Below are positions 24,609 to 35,800 of a DNA stretch of 64,000 nt, piece after piece. The position numbers and the translations under genes were made by a program. Source of the stretch: Yamagishiella unicocca (taxonomy: Eukaryota; Chlorophyta; Chlorophyceae; Chlamydomonadales; Volvocaceae); NCBI GenBank assembly GCA_003116995.1, contig BDSL01000075.1:310001-374000 (forward strand), given 5' to 3'. The stretch's first letter is position 1; the number at the start of each line of letters is the position of its first letter. The notes under the pieces were generated by a model, which saw only the letters and a program-made list of their open reading frames with translations, did not search any database and was not told the origin of the DNA.

Positions 24609-27503
24609 ATGGCGCCAGTGGTTGACACGCTAACGGAGGCCCATGCCGCAGTCTACGACCGGCAGCTACGCGTCTGGGGCATGGAGGTCCAGCGCAGGTG
24701 TAGATAACAACTTGATGGTGTTGCGCGAAAGATTGGTTCCAGCGCGCGAACGTTTCATCCCGGGATCGCTATCTCATAGCAACGCCCTGGTGTCTCCGGC
24801 GCAGACTAATGGATGCCAAAGTGCTAATAATTGGGCTTGGAGGTCTCTCAGCAGAGGTAAGGGGTCCGGATGGCACGGCTATCGCCAAATGACCCGGGGG
24901 CGACGGATATGCCAGGGGCGTAGATCCCCTCCGATGCTCTGCATTCCCCAAGACAGATGGTTGCAAGCGCTTACAAGAGGTCCCGAGCCAGCCCGAGCTA
25001 AGGGCTGTGCCTTGGCAACGAGCACTACGGCCACAAGCCTCTCGATACCCGCCTGACTCGTGCACGATGGCTGCCCGCCCCCCCCCCTTGCGACCTCGCA
25101 ATCTCAACCCTCTCCCTTCCTCCACGTAACGTAGCACGAACGGTATGCAATCCTTGGACCAAACCAAACAAACCGCTCGTTGCCAAAGCCTGCCAAGAGC
25201 AAACTTTGCCTGGCCTGTCTGCAGCCCTTGGCGTGAAAGTGAGCAGCGTTACCAACCCGCTCCCCAGATCGCCAAGAACATCGTTCTGGCCGGCGTGGGG
25301 ACGGTGGCGCTCCGGGACGACACACCCGCCACCTCCGCCGCGCCCGGAAATTTCCTGGTCGAGCCGGAGGCAGCATCGGGCAGAAGGTAGGTGGATGTAT
25401 GGGGTGGGTGAGTGGATGCGGGGGATGAGAGCGCGCACAACGGTGGGCGCTGGCGCTGGTCATGGGGACCACCTCGGGCTGCAGGTGCTGGTGCGGGAGG
25501 CAGCTGACGAGTCGAGTCGCAACGAGCCGCACGCTGGGTACTTGCGACCCTCGCCCGCCTCCTTCCGCTAGTGCAAATCCCCTCTCTCCTCCTGCGGCAC
25601 GTAACAAAACGTTTTCCCTCGTACTCGAGTTTTCCTGGCAACCCTCCTCCAGCGACATGTAACGTAACTCCTCCATCGGCCCACGGGTTCCCTCGCTGAT
25701 CCCCTGGCGGCTTCCACGGTGTCCCTTGTGGTGGTCGCAGTGTTGCTGAGGCGTGTGCAGGCACCCTGCAGGCCATGAACCCGCTCATGGCCGTGCGGGT
25801 GGAGCCAGGGCCGCCCAGTGCAGCGGCGCTGCTGCAAGGAGCGCGGGAGGGCGAGGTGAGGAGCCAGAGCGGTGTTGCCGCAGGGATCATGTGATGCGGG
25901 CTAGGATGGGATGCGATGACATCGCTGGAGCACTGGCGACCAGCCGATCATACTGTCCTTCCGCCTTCGAGGACCGCAGATGCCACGTGCCTTAGCCCGG
26001 AATCTTAGCCCCTGAAGCCTTAGCTCCTGGAACCTTAGCGCCAGCTAACAGCACGTTTCGGTGCTGCTACGTGCTGCACTTGCACCTGCATCTGCTTATT
26101 CCTGTCCTGGCCTTTTCGCTGCAGGGCGCCGAGGCGATGGCGTCTCTGGTATCGCGGTACGACCTGGTGGTGGCGTGCGGGCTGCCGCTGCGGCAGGTGG
26201 CTGCGCTGGACGCGCTATGCAGGCAGCTGGGCAAGCAGCTCTTTGCGGGGAGCGTGCGCGGGGTCAGCAGCTTCGTGTTCGTGGACCTGGGCCCCAAGCA
26301 CACGTACACGGTCAAGGTACGCGGGCTGGCCAAAGAGGGGCACACACTGTGGGGTGGTGAGGAGGAAGAGGGGCACACACTGCGGGGGAGGGGTGAGGAG
26401 TTCGGCTCCGTCGGAATGGCGGGCGGAGCGTGAGGGTACACCGCCGACCCTCCCCACCACTGGTATTGGGACTCAGTGAGCCCATTCCCGGAGACTGAGG
26501 CATCCCATGCCTCCGCCTGCCTGCCGCCTTGCCGACACCTCCCTCCCTCCCCCACGGGCTTTCCCAACACACACACCCTGGGTCCTGTAACCGGGTCTTC
26601 TCGCCAAACTCCCGGGTTTCCTCCCCTATCGGTTCACCGATTTCCTCTGTATACCTGGGGATATTTCTACGCATTCATCCAGGGCGAGACCGCGGAGAAG
26701 GTGGTCGAGTTCAGCAGCTTCAGGGATGCGATGGCTGCGGACCTATCGCCAATCAACAAGCGCACGCACCCGCTGTACCTGGTGCTGCGAGGTACGAAGG
26801 GTGTCCACAGCTGGGTGCGGAGGAAACCCGTGGAGCGACACGGCAGGGCGGGGCTGTCGTAATCAACGGACCTCTGGCGGGATACGAAGCCCCAAGGACA
26901 GAAAGGGAAAGCACCAAAGTACCGTACACGCGGTCTGTGGTGATCTGTCCAAGTTTTCCCACCTGTATACAACAGGCTTCCAATCCATCACTTGCACCTG
27001 CATCTACGCGGGCCGGCACTGCCGCGCTGTTGCTAACAATCGCACCTATCCTCTGGGCCCACTGTACGTGGTACCTTTCGCCCTGCCTCCACCCCTGGCC
27101 CTGCCCTTCCATGTCCTACCTAGCCTGCTGGGAATTCGAGGAGGCGCACTCACGTTCGGCTGCGGGCCCAGAGGACGTGGCAGCGGTGCAGGATGTGGCG
27201 GCGCGCCTCGCGACGGCCACGGCCGCTGGCAAGGCGGCGCCGTCGGGCAGTGCGGCCGCACAGGTGCTGCTCCCCGATCGGCTGCTGGAGGACTTCGTGC
27301 TGGAGGGCGCGGCGGAGAGCGGCGCCGTGGGGGCGGCGGAGGGGGCAATCGGAGAGCTCGCCCCAGTGAGCGCCATTGTGGGCGGAGTGGTGGCCAACAA
27401 CGTGCTCCGCGCGCTCTCGCACGTCGGCCTGCCGTTGCGCAACCTCTTCTGCTACAGCTACAATGCACTACATGGCCTGGGCGTGGAGGAGTGCATTGTG
27501 TAG
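24609..27503 (+). CDS. SAE1: SUMO-activating enzyme subunit 1 (AOS1/SAE1)
   Basis: Adenylation-side subunit of the heterodimeric SUMO E1; it pairs with UBA2/SAE2, which carries the catalytic cysteine, to activate SUMO with ATP in the nucleus. Exons 24609-24697, 24805-24856, 25268-25386, 25741-25855, 26125-26316, 26683-26791, 27124-27503, phase-consistent; 351 residues against ~346 in human. Landmarks: YDRQLRVWGMEVQRRLMDAK, the nucleotide-binding VLIIGLGGLSAEIAKNIVL, GNFLVEPEAASGRSVAEAC, MNPLMAV, YDLVVACG, GKQLFAGSVRG, and the C-terminal APVSAIVGGVVANNVLRALS followed by NLFCYSYNALHGLGVEECIV. The last exon contains an Ala-rich spacer. The start ATG begins the conserved region almost at once, as usual in this family. 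Confidence 0.93.
26586..26605 (+). repeat. 20-bp block shared with an intron of the OYE gene (46995)
   Basis: The block GTAACCGGGTCTTCTCGCCA near the 3' end of SAE1 intron 26317-26682 recurs exactly at about 46995, near the 3' end of OYE intron 46777-47038, on the same strand relative to transcription. Confidence 0.7.
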
Positions 27504-29886
27504 CGCTGCATTGTCCCTTTTTGGGGAGAGTGGGGGAGGAGGGACGGGCCAGCAGGAAGGGCGAGGCGGTGCAGGCGGGCGGGCCATGTGTTGCTATCGA
27601 ACCGGATTTTGGAGAGGTTAATTTAATGAGTCCAAACGCAGGATTGCTGTCTTTCAGCTCGCCAACCCGTGTTGGGACGCGGGGGAGCTGGGACTTGCAC
27701 GCCTATTGCTGCAGGATGATGTATGCCCATTTATGAACCGATACATCAGCACGCAGTTCGTTGTACCAGGAATGCATCCATGCCGGTCGTCGCCTATGCA
27801 TGTCCAGCGTTGTCCAGCCGTTCCGGGGTGCCTCCCCGTCGCCACGATTACGGTGTATGCGGCAAGGAGGGGCTTAGAGACAATGCAAACGATAACACGC
27901 TTCGACGGCTTATTAAATCCAAGCGATAAAGCCATTCCGCGCGAAGGAACGCGGATATCGGTGCGGGTGCCCTTGAAGTATCGGCGTATCGGATGCCTAT
28001 TGCGAGGCTTCCACCCCGTCGCACATCGTACGACGCGTCGCAGAAAAGGCTGATCAGCTGGTGTTCTAGCGGCTTGCAGCGCTGTCATCTTGTGTGTGCC
28101 CATATAGGACCCCTTTGGGTATGAGCTTCCTAACATCTATTTCCGAAACCTGGTGGCTTAGGCCAACAATTGGCCTGGACCCATGGGCACGACAGCAAAA
28201 CGCGAGGGTATACAAATATGACAAGGAAGCTTGGCATCTGAGCCGCCATCCTCCATCTGCTGGCAATGCATCGAGTTGTTGAGGCACAGGTAGCTTTTCC
28301 GGGGGTATGATGAAGTATACCGGTAGTAAGGCTTCCGGCGACCTCTCCGATAGTAAGGCTTCCGGCGACCTCTCCGAGACGACGCATTAACGGTTTGCGT
28401 TCGTCATGTTTATCTAGCGACTTATGGACTGGTAAAGTTGCAGCTGAAGGCATAATCAAGCAAACTGGGCAGGCTGCTTGGGTGCCATAGCACATAGGTC
28501 ACCACTGATCAGGGCACGCTAATAGCATACGCTGGAAATTTACGATAACAACGTCCTCAACATTTCAGGACGTTTTGCGTTGGACCATGGGGCATATGGT
28601 CCGGAGTGCGCTCTGATGGGCTGGGAAATTCCGGGCGACCACAATTTCGAATGGCTGGCCTCCGTAAATAAAAGATCTGAATATGGGTATCGAATTTCTA
28701 CCAGAGCATAAATTTCAGCATGGTTATTATTTATCTATTCCTACTAGCCATTAAACTTTGATGGGGCTGCACGATAGGCATAGCCTTTCTGATTGCATGG
28801 GGCCAGGGGATTTCACGCATAACATTTCCACCTATGCTACCGGTATGCTGATTGGTAGTCCTGGAGAGAGTTTTGGACCTGAGCACCTGACTCTGGCAAT
28901 GTTTAGTCCTGCCTGGCTTACTGTAAACTGGTGAGGGACAGGTTTGTGCAGGCAAGGTATATTCCAAACAACGGTGTTGAAAAAAGGCCATGAAAACATA
29001 TTATATCCCGTACTTTTTGTTGACATGTCACGGCATGACAATGTCAGTCGGGCGCTGCATAGCATTTGACCACTGCTCGTTGGTTCCCCTTAGCAACTAT
29101 TGGACTTTTTTTACAAAAGGGGAACCTATCTTCTAGCATTGCCTAGTCCCCATAGGAATAGCTGGGGATAGCTGTGGCGATAGTAGTGAGCAACAGCACA
29201 GCCTCACCATGGTCTCATTGTTTGAGGCTTGGAATACTAGGCTTTGACCTGCCATAGTCTCTTGCTACCTGGAGGGGCGCCTGGTGTCTGGGCGCGTTGC
29301 GCGCTTGGTTGCCCGTCCTGGCCCTCGAACGCGGAGACGAACCTCCTGCCATAGTATACCAGCTTACCGAGGAGTTCCCTGGCCCGAGGGTGCTGGGGTG
29401 GAACTCCTATTCGCCATACTGGTCCATCATTTATTCCCAAACTTGGAACAGGACTAACCTAAGAACGCTGGTACGCTGGTAAGACATATTATTAGCTTTG
29501 TTGTCTGTCAAGGCGCAGCGCTTGCTGCAAGGTTCGGGCCTGCGGCCATCCATACGAGCCTAGTCTTTTCGCGGGCCTGGACCCTAGACCTGCAGGTTTC
29601 CTGAACATACTTGTTCTGAGAACTGGATCGATCTGGATGGTGCGCGTTTCTTAGCGGATTGTAAAAAAGGCTGTTGGTTTCAACAGTAAGAGCCTGTAGC
29701 TGCGTATAACGTCATATGCACATGCAGTGGCCCCGGCCCCGGCAGTACACAAACGCCTTCAGGACGCCTTGTCACGTGCATGCGCTCCTCCTGCGCCGGC
29801 GTCCTTATCGAATACACGTCCCTGCCCCTCCCCCCCCCCGGCGTCAAGGTGTGCTCCTTCGTGCTGGCCACCTGCGCGACGGCGGC
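27504..29886. other. Gene-poor spacer between SAE1 and the polyQ gene
   Basis: The 2.4 kb is AT-richer than the flanking genes. Short open frames here have no family resemblance or consistent splice signals. One exact 27-bp tandem duplication lies at 28324-28377. The 3' UTR of SAE1 and the promoter of the polyQ gene should be here; no TGTAA was found close to the SAE1 stop codon. Confidence 0.5.
28324..28377 (+). repeat. Exact 27-bp tandem duplication
   Basis: Two adjacent identical units beginning TAGTAAGGCTTCCGGCGACC. No coding or transposon context is visible. Confidence 0.9.
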
Positions 29887-32800
29887 ATGGCGCGGACAGA
29901 CGCGTCGCCGGACCGCGGCAGTGGCGGAGGGGGCCCCCAACACGACTCGACTCTGCACGCAATTGAGCAGGCAATCGAGCAGGCAGGGCCGCGCGATCCA
30001 GGGCTCATGCGGGCGCTTTTGCAAGCCCGAGAGCTCTTTCCGACGGACCCCGCCGGCGCCCAGCGGCTGTTGGATGATATCCTGAACGCCGAGGTGCTGC
30101 TTGGGATAGGCCGCGGTTTCGTTGAGGTTGCCGCAGCACCGCCCGAGCACTTGGGCCGCGGAGGGGGGGACGCATCTATGGACGTTGGGCGGACATCTTC
30201 TGGACGCACCATCAGTAATAGCAGCGCCGGAGGCACCGAAGACGCAGCGTTGGCAGCATACAGCGGTGCCACTGCAGACGGCAGCGGAGGCCTGCAGCTC
30301 GCGGGGGGTGCCGGCGGCCCAGCATCAGGGATAAAGTTGAAGGATTGGCAGGGAGTCTTGTGTGACCTGCTTTCGTACGCGAAGAACGACATGCACCGTA
30401 TGAAACAGAAACTGGCGTACGCCGTGCGGCTTTCACAGCAAAACCTGCTGGCTCGCTCGACGATCGTTCCGCTGGAGTTGCAGAGGGTAATGGACACAAC
30501 TCGGAGCACTCCGCAGCTGCAGGTGCGCGCTGTTGGGGGGCTCCCGCGGGTGCTTCTTAGTGCGGTAGCAATACAAGTGAACAGGCAATCAGCGTGGGTT
30601 TACTCCTAGCGCGCAGCACTCGATACATCGTGTCAATAGAAAAGTTGCTGCGAAAGGTGCGGCTTAGTGTCACATACCTGAAGACGCGACTCCGACACAG
30701 GTTTACACGAGGGCGGGACCCGTACACATGCAAATTTCTTCCCTATCGTTTCCGACAAGACTCGTACCGGGAGCAAAGGGGAGTGTTTCGGCGCAATGGG
30801 GAGGGAGGAACAACCATGTCGTATGGGGAAGGGTGTGGCGGGAACTTCATGCATACATAGGTTGATCTATATGAGGAGGCTCGGGGTCCCATGGGTAAGG
30901 CGGCCATCAGGTTTGAGGCTGGGGAAATCGATCGGGAAGGGCGGGGCCGGGCCTGTGACGACGTCGCTGGGTCCTCGGTCGCTGGATGCTACACGGGGGC
31001 TTGCGTTCTGAAGGGTCGGGAACGAGGGCGCGTATGAAAGGGACACGACTCCGAATGAAGCCCTTCTGACACGGACAGTGCTCGTGAGCAGGATTCTCCG
31101 AACCAGCTCTCGGTGCGTTGGAATGCTGGGAACTTGGGAGCGCTGGGTTTCTGTGTGCGGCACTGGCAGGCGAATTGGGAAAAGCGTCGAAGGCTTACAT
31201 GGGATGGAGGTTGTTAATCGGGTGTTGGGCAACGTTTCTGGTCCGTCGCGGGCGACGACATTTCGGGCTTGGAGGTGATGCCATGTAAGGAGCCGGCGGG
31301 AGGGCTTCTTTGGTCGAGGTTCTTTGTGCTCGTTACATGCGATGCGATGAGGCGACGTTGACAGCGCCATCGCGAGCCCATCTGGCTCTAGGTTAACTAA
31401 ACGCCGCCGGCACATCCTACTCCTGGCCACAGTGAACTGAACGCCTAACCCATCGACCCTGATCCGCTGCACCCAGGCTGAGCTCCGGAATTTGGTGCTG
31501 GAATTCTCGCGGCCTCTCTTCCGGAATTGCACCAGTTGTTGTGCGCGGCGATTAGTGCGGCGAAATCCCGTACCGCCGCCCAACCGGTTTTCCTGCGGTC
31601 ACTCATGCTGCGTGTTCCCGGTGCGATCCTGCAAGCCGGGTGGCTGGGACGAGGGTGATGACTGGGAGGCGTTGTTCCCGCGAGCGCTGTTGGAGGTGGC
31701 CTCATCGGCGCAGGGCGTGCAGCCCCGGAAGCTAAGGCGCTTGGACGAGGTGGGTGGTTGCGGAGGGTGCCCGGAGGACGACTGCAGCAACCTGAATGCG
31801 GCTGAACATGTCCTAACCCGCCATAGTGCGCTCCTGCGACCACCGCCAAAAGTACACACAATTGTCACATCTTCTGGATGCCTGGAGTAGCCCGCGCCAT
31901 GATGCGGTCTCGACTATTTCCTCGCCTTTTCGTCGCGCCTGCTCGTCGGTCCTCGCCTGCGAACTCATCTAGCACTGCGGCGCTCCTCACTGACATACAT
32001 TTGGGACTGTGGCGGGGAATAGGTGTGGTAGGGCAGCATTTATAACTGTGGCGGGGAATAGGTGTGCTAGGACAGCAACCTCGCGCTGCGCTACTGCACG
32101 TGCCCAGCCGGGTTCACGAGGTCACCGCGTCGTGCAACACCGCATTCTTGCCTGCATCCCCCAATCTCGCTTGCTGTCGCAGCTTGCGGAGGACACCACT
32201 CAGGTGCTGGGGCCTACTTACAGTAAGTCCCTAGGGTCGAGCCAGAAGACAGGCTGGAGACAGGGAGACAGGAGACAGCAATTAACATACTAGTAGGGGG
32301 GCTAGGGGGATGCAACCCTGTGCCGAGGAAGCCGCCGTAACCAGCTCCATTTATTTTGTTCCTGTGCCACCTGGCGCCTGCTTTCCCTGGTGGTTTTCTG
32401 AGACCCTCCTTCTTCGCCGCTTGCCGTTCGGTTGCAGGCGACTCCCCGATCCCGACCGGCAGTGGCGCCGATGCGGTGAGTCACGGCACGCCGTGCGTGC
32501 CGCTCGTTGCTGCCAAGGCCCCGTCCAATGGGTCGGAATGGTTCGCCTCCTGTGGCGCAGGCAATGCGCTTGGTTTGGTGTGCAGGAACTCTGTGGCCTT
32601 CCCGCTGCTCCTCCGGGGCCCCTCGCGGCGTCATGGGCATGACTCTCCTGCTAATGCGCGAGGGGCATCGTAAACACAACTCCCCCCCTGCCATTGCGCT
32701 GGCCTCCTTCGCAGGGGCCCGGGTCCTACTCGGGCCGTGCCGGGGCTGTCGCCAAGAGGACGGCATCCACAGGGCGCGCACAGCAGCAGAAGCGGGGCTC

Positions 32801-35800
32801 GCAGGTGCTCGATGCGGAGGCCTTGGACGGTGGGGACGACTACATCGGGCCACCGCCGCAGGCGGTGCGGCGCTTGGAGGGCCCTGGTGCGGCGCGTGAG
32901 GGGTCCGGGAGAGCAGTGACAGCGCAGGTGTATTGCGCAGAGACGTTGGGGTGCAGCGGGTAGGCTCCCCGTTGTCGACCGCTGAGATGCGCTGCCGCCG
33001 TCTGTTGCGTCGCACGCAACGGTTTCGAACAACGCATGTTGCCTTTGACTCGGCTGTCAGGGGCAAACGTGAAAGCACCCGCGCGCCGCGGCGCGGCCTT
33101 TCGCATGACGGCTCACGCTGCCCTGCCCTCATCGCCGACAGGCTCGCCAGCAGTAGCTGCTGCTGCCATGGCCGGTCCCGACCCGGACGACGACCCCCTG
33201 GTGGGTCCGCCAAGCCTCAAGCCATGGCTGCATTCCTTCGGCCGGGCAGGGGAAGCCACGGGCATGCAGCTGCTGGCCCAGGGACCCATGCTGTTTGACG
33301 GTGGCGACCCGACGCAGCAGGGGCAACCCGAGAGCCACGGTGATAAGCGTCACGGTGGGCAGGTGCACGGTGCGCACAACGCGATGACCATGGTCCTGGC
33401 CGCCGACGGCGGCCGTCTGCGGCTGGTGCCCGATGTACACAGCCTGCCGGCTGCCGGCGGCACCCCCCCCAGCGGCAAGGCGTACTCCGGACCACCGCGA
33501 CTGGCTGTGCAGCCCATCGCGCTGCACCAGCAGATGATGATAAAGGCGGGCTCTGCTGCTGCGCAGCAGCAGCAGCAAAGGATCGAGCAGGACGGCACGC
33601 AGCACGCCCGCCGGGGAAGTGCGAGCGAGGCGACGATATCTGGCAGTATCGGCGGCGCTCGCGTCTGGGGCCGCGGGGCCGGGTCCTCCCAGGAGGGTGC
33701 TGCCGGCGGCCCCCCTGGCTCCGGCCAGCCGCCGCAGCAGCTGTTGCGACTTGGTCTCGGAGCACAGACCCAGGCCGATAGGGACGTCGGCGAGTCGCGG
33801 CCGCAGGGCCGTGGGTCAGACGATGCCACGGTGTTTACAGCCGGTGCCGGCAGGGGGGGCGGTGGCGCTTTCGACTATGGAAAACCTCTCAAGCTGGGCC
33901 TTGGGAGCACCGGGGGCGCCGGCGGCGGCGACAGCAGTGGTAGCGGTAAGTCTGGGAAGGGCTGCTAGCTCGTGCTGCGCCGGAGAGGGGCAATGGCACA
34001 GCACGGGGACTGCACAGCAGGTACGGTGCTTCATGTTGGCCCTGTCGCTCTGATGCTCTGCGCAGGGAGAGCCCAGGGGACCCTATTGATGCCTTCCTGG
34101 GGGACCATGCGCACGCGTGATGGGCCCTCTCCCTCGGACTCGAGCGGCCTGGCCGCCACTCGGTCGCGGATGACGACAGCCGGCACACCGCCGCCCCTCC
34201 TGGGACCGCTCCCCGATCAGCTGCAGCAGCTACAGAACCAAGTCGACATCCACCACCACCTGCGGCTCATGGCGCTGCACCAGCAAGTCTTGCTGCAGCA
34301 CCACCTTCTGCAGCAGCAGCCGATGCGGGCGCAGCGCCAGCCGCGGGTGGTGCGCCTGTCGAACGGGCAGTTGGCTGCGGCGATGGGCCCCGCGGAATCG
34401 GACGGCCCACTGAACGAGCTGGGGACCTTACCCGAGCTGGCACTGTACAGGCCGTCACCTACGGCTCCGGGTTTTGGGCCCGAGGAGCAGGGTGAGGTCG
34501 TCATCTTGCCCGATGGCCGCAGGGCGCTGGTGCTGCCACCTCAGGCGCCGTTTGAAGTAAGCGTACCGGTGCAGGCCACAGCCGTGCAGGCGCTGCCATA
34601 CATGGGTGGCGGTGGTGGGCGGGGCTTACACGGCGCTGCGCAGTTGGAGCTGGCCACGGTGAGCCTGGGGCGTACGTCTGTGGACGACTTCGTGGGAGAG
34701 GAGCCGCGGGGAGGCAGCGCGGGTTGGGCAACGCAGGTGGCGGCTTCAGAGCAGCGGCAGGAGGCCACGGCTTTGGGCATGTACGGGTCCACCTCCAGCT
34801 TGGGGACCCGGGTGGACGGCGCGCAGAGTGCGGAGGCCGACCAGCAGCGGCAGTCGCAGCAGTTCCAGTTCCAGCAGCTGCAGGGGGAGCGGGACCAGGA
34901 ACAGCTGCCCGCAGAGCAGGGACACCAGCAGCAACAGCAGCAACACCAGCAGCAACAACAACAACAACAGCAACAACAGCAGCAACAACAACAACAGCAA
35001 CAACAACAACAACAGCAGCAACAACAGCAGCAACAACAGCAGCCGCAGCAGCAGCTGCAGCAGCAACAGCAGCGGCAGCAGCAACAGCAGCGGCAGCAGC
35101 AACAGCAGTCGCAGCAACAGCAACCGCAGCAGCAGCAGCAGCCGCAGCAGCAACAGCAGCCGCAGCAGCCGCAACAGGACCAAGAACAGCAGCGGCGGCG
35201 CGTGAGATGTGCGTCGCATATTGCGGCGCCGGAGCCGCAGCCCGCCCGGGGGCCGACCAGCGGCGGCAACCCAGACGCGGCTGCAGCACCGGCACAGCAG
35301 CGGTGGCTGCCCGCGGTAGCCGTCACTGCTACTGCTGGGAGAGGTAAACCCGTGGGGCCGGGGCTGATGCCGGCCGCCGGGGTTCCCGGTGGGTCCTGTG
35401 CAAGCTCCCTCAGCACGGTGTTGCTGGTGGGGTCACCGAGCGCCACAATGCCAGCAGCTGCTGCCGCCGCTGTCGGCACGTCCGGCGCCGTTGCGCCCAC
35501 ACCACGCGTCATGCGGACGCAAGATGGTCGCGTGTTCTTGGTTGAGCCAGTCCAGCTGCAGGACGGCGCCCGTGACGGCACCACTGTCAGTGGGTGGGAC
35601 GGCGGGGCCGGCCGCTTCGCGCCCCAGCCCGACACGAGCCTGCTCGTCGCCGCCGCGCCCGCCGTCCCAACGACCATGCCACTTGCCCTGCCCGCCGGTG
35701 CGTTAGCTGCCAACGTGAACATTGTCACAGAGCCTGCGGTTTCCAACCAAACCGCCATGGCACACTCAATTCCACCTCTGTTGAGGCCGATGATGATGCG

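Noticed and set aside
25487..25570. Possible extra SAE1 exon (VLVREAADESS)
   Set aside because: Joining 25386 directly to 25741 keeps phase and reproduces the family sequence; no insertion is expected there.
27046..27468. Minus-strand frames opposite the last SAE1 exon
   Set aside because: Arg/Pro-rich mirror of a strongly conserved SAE1 exon.
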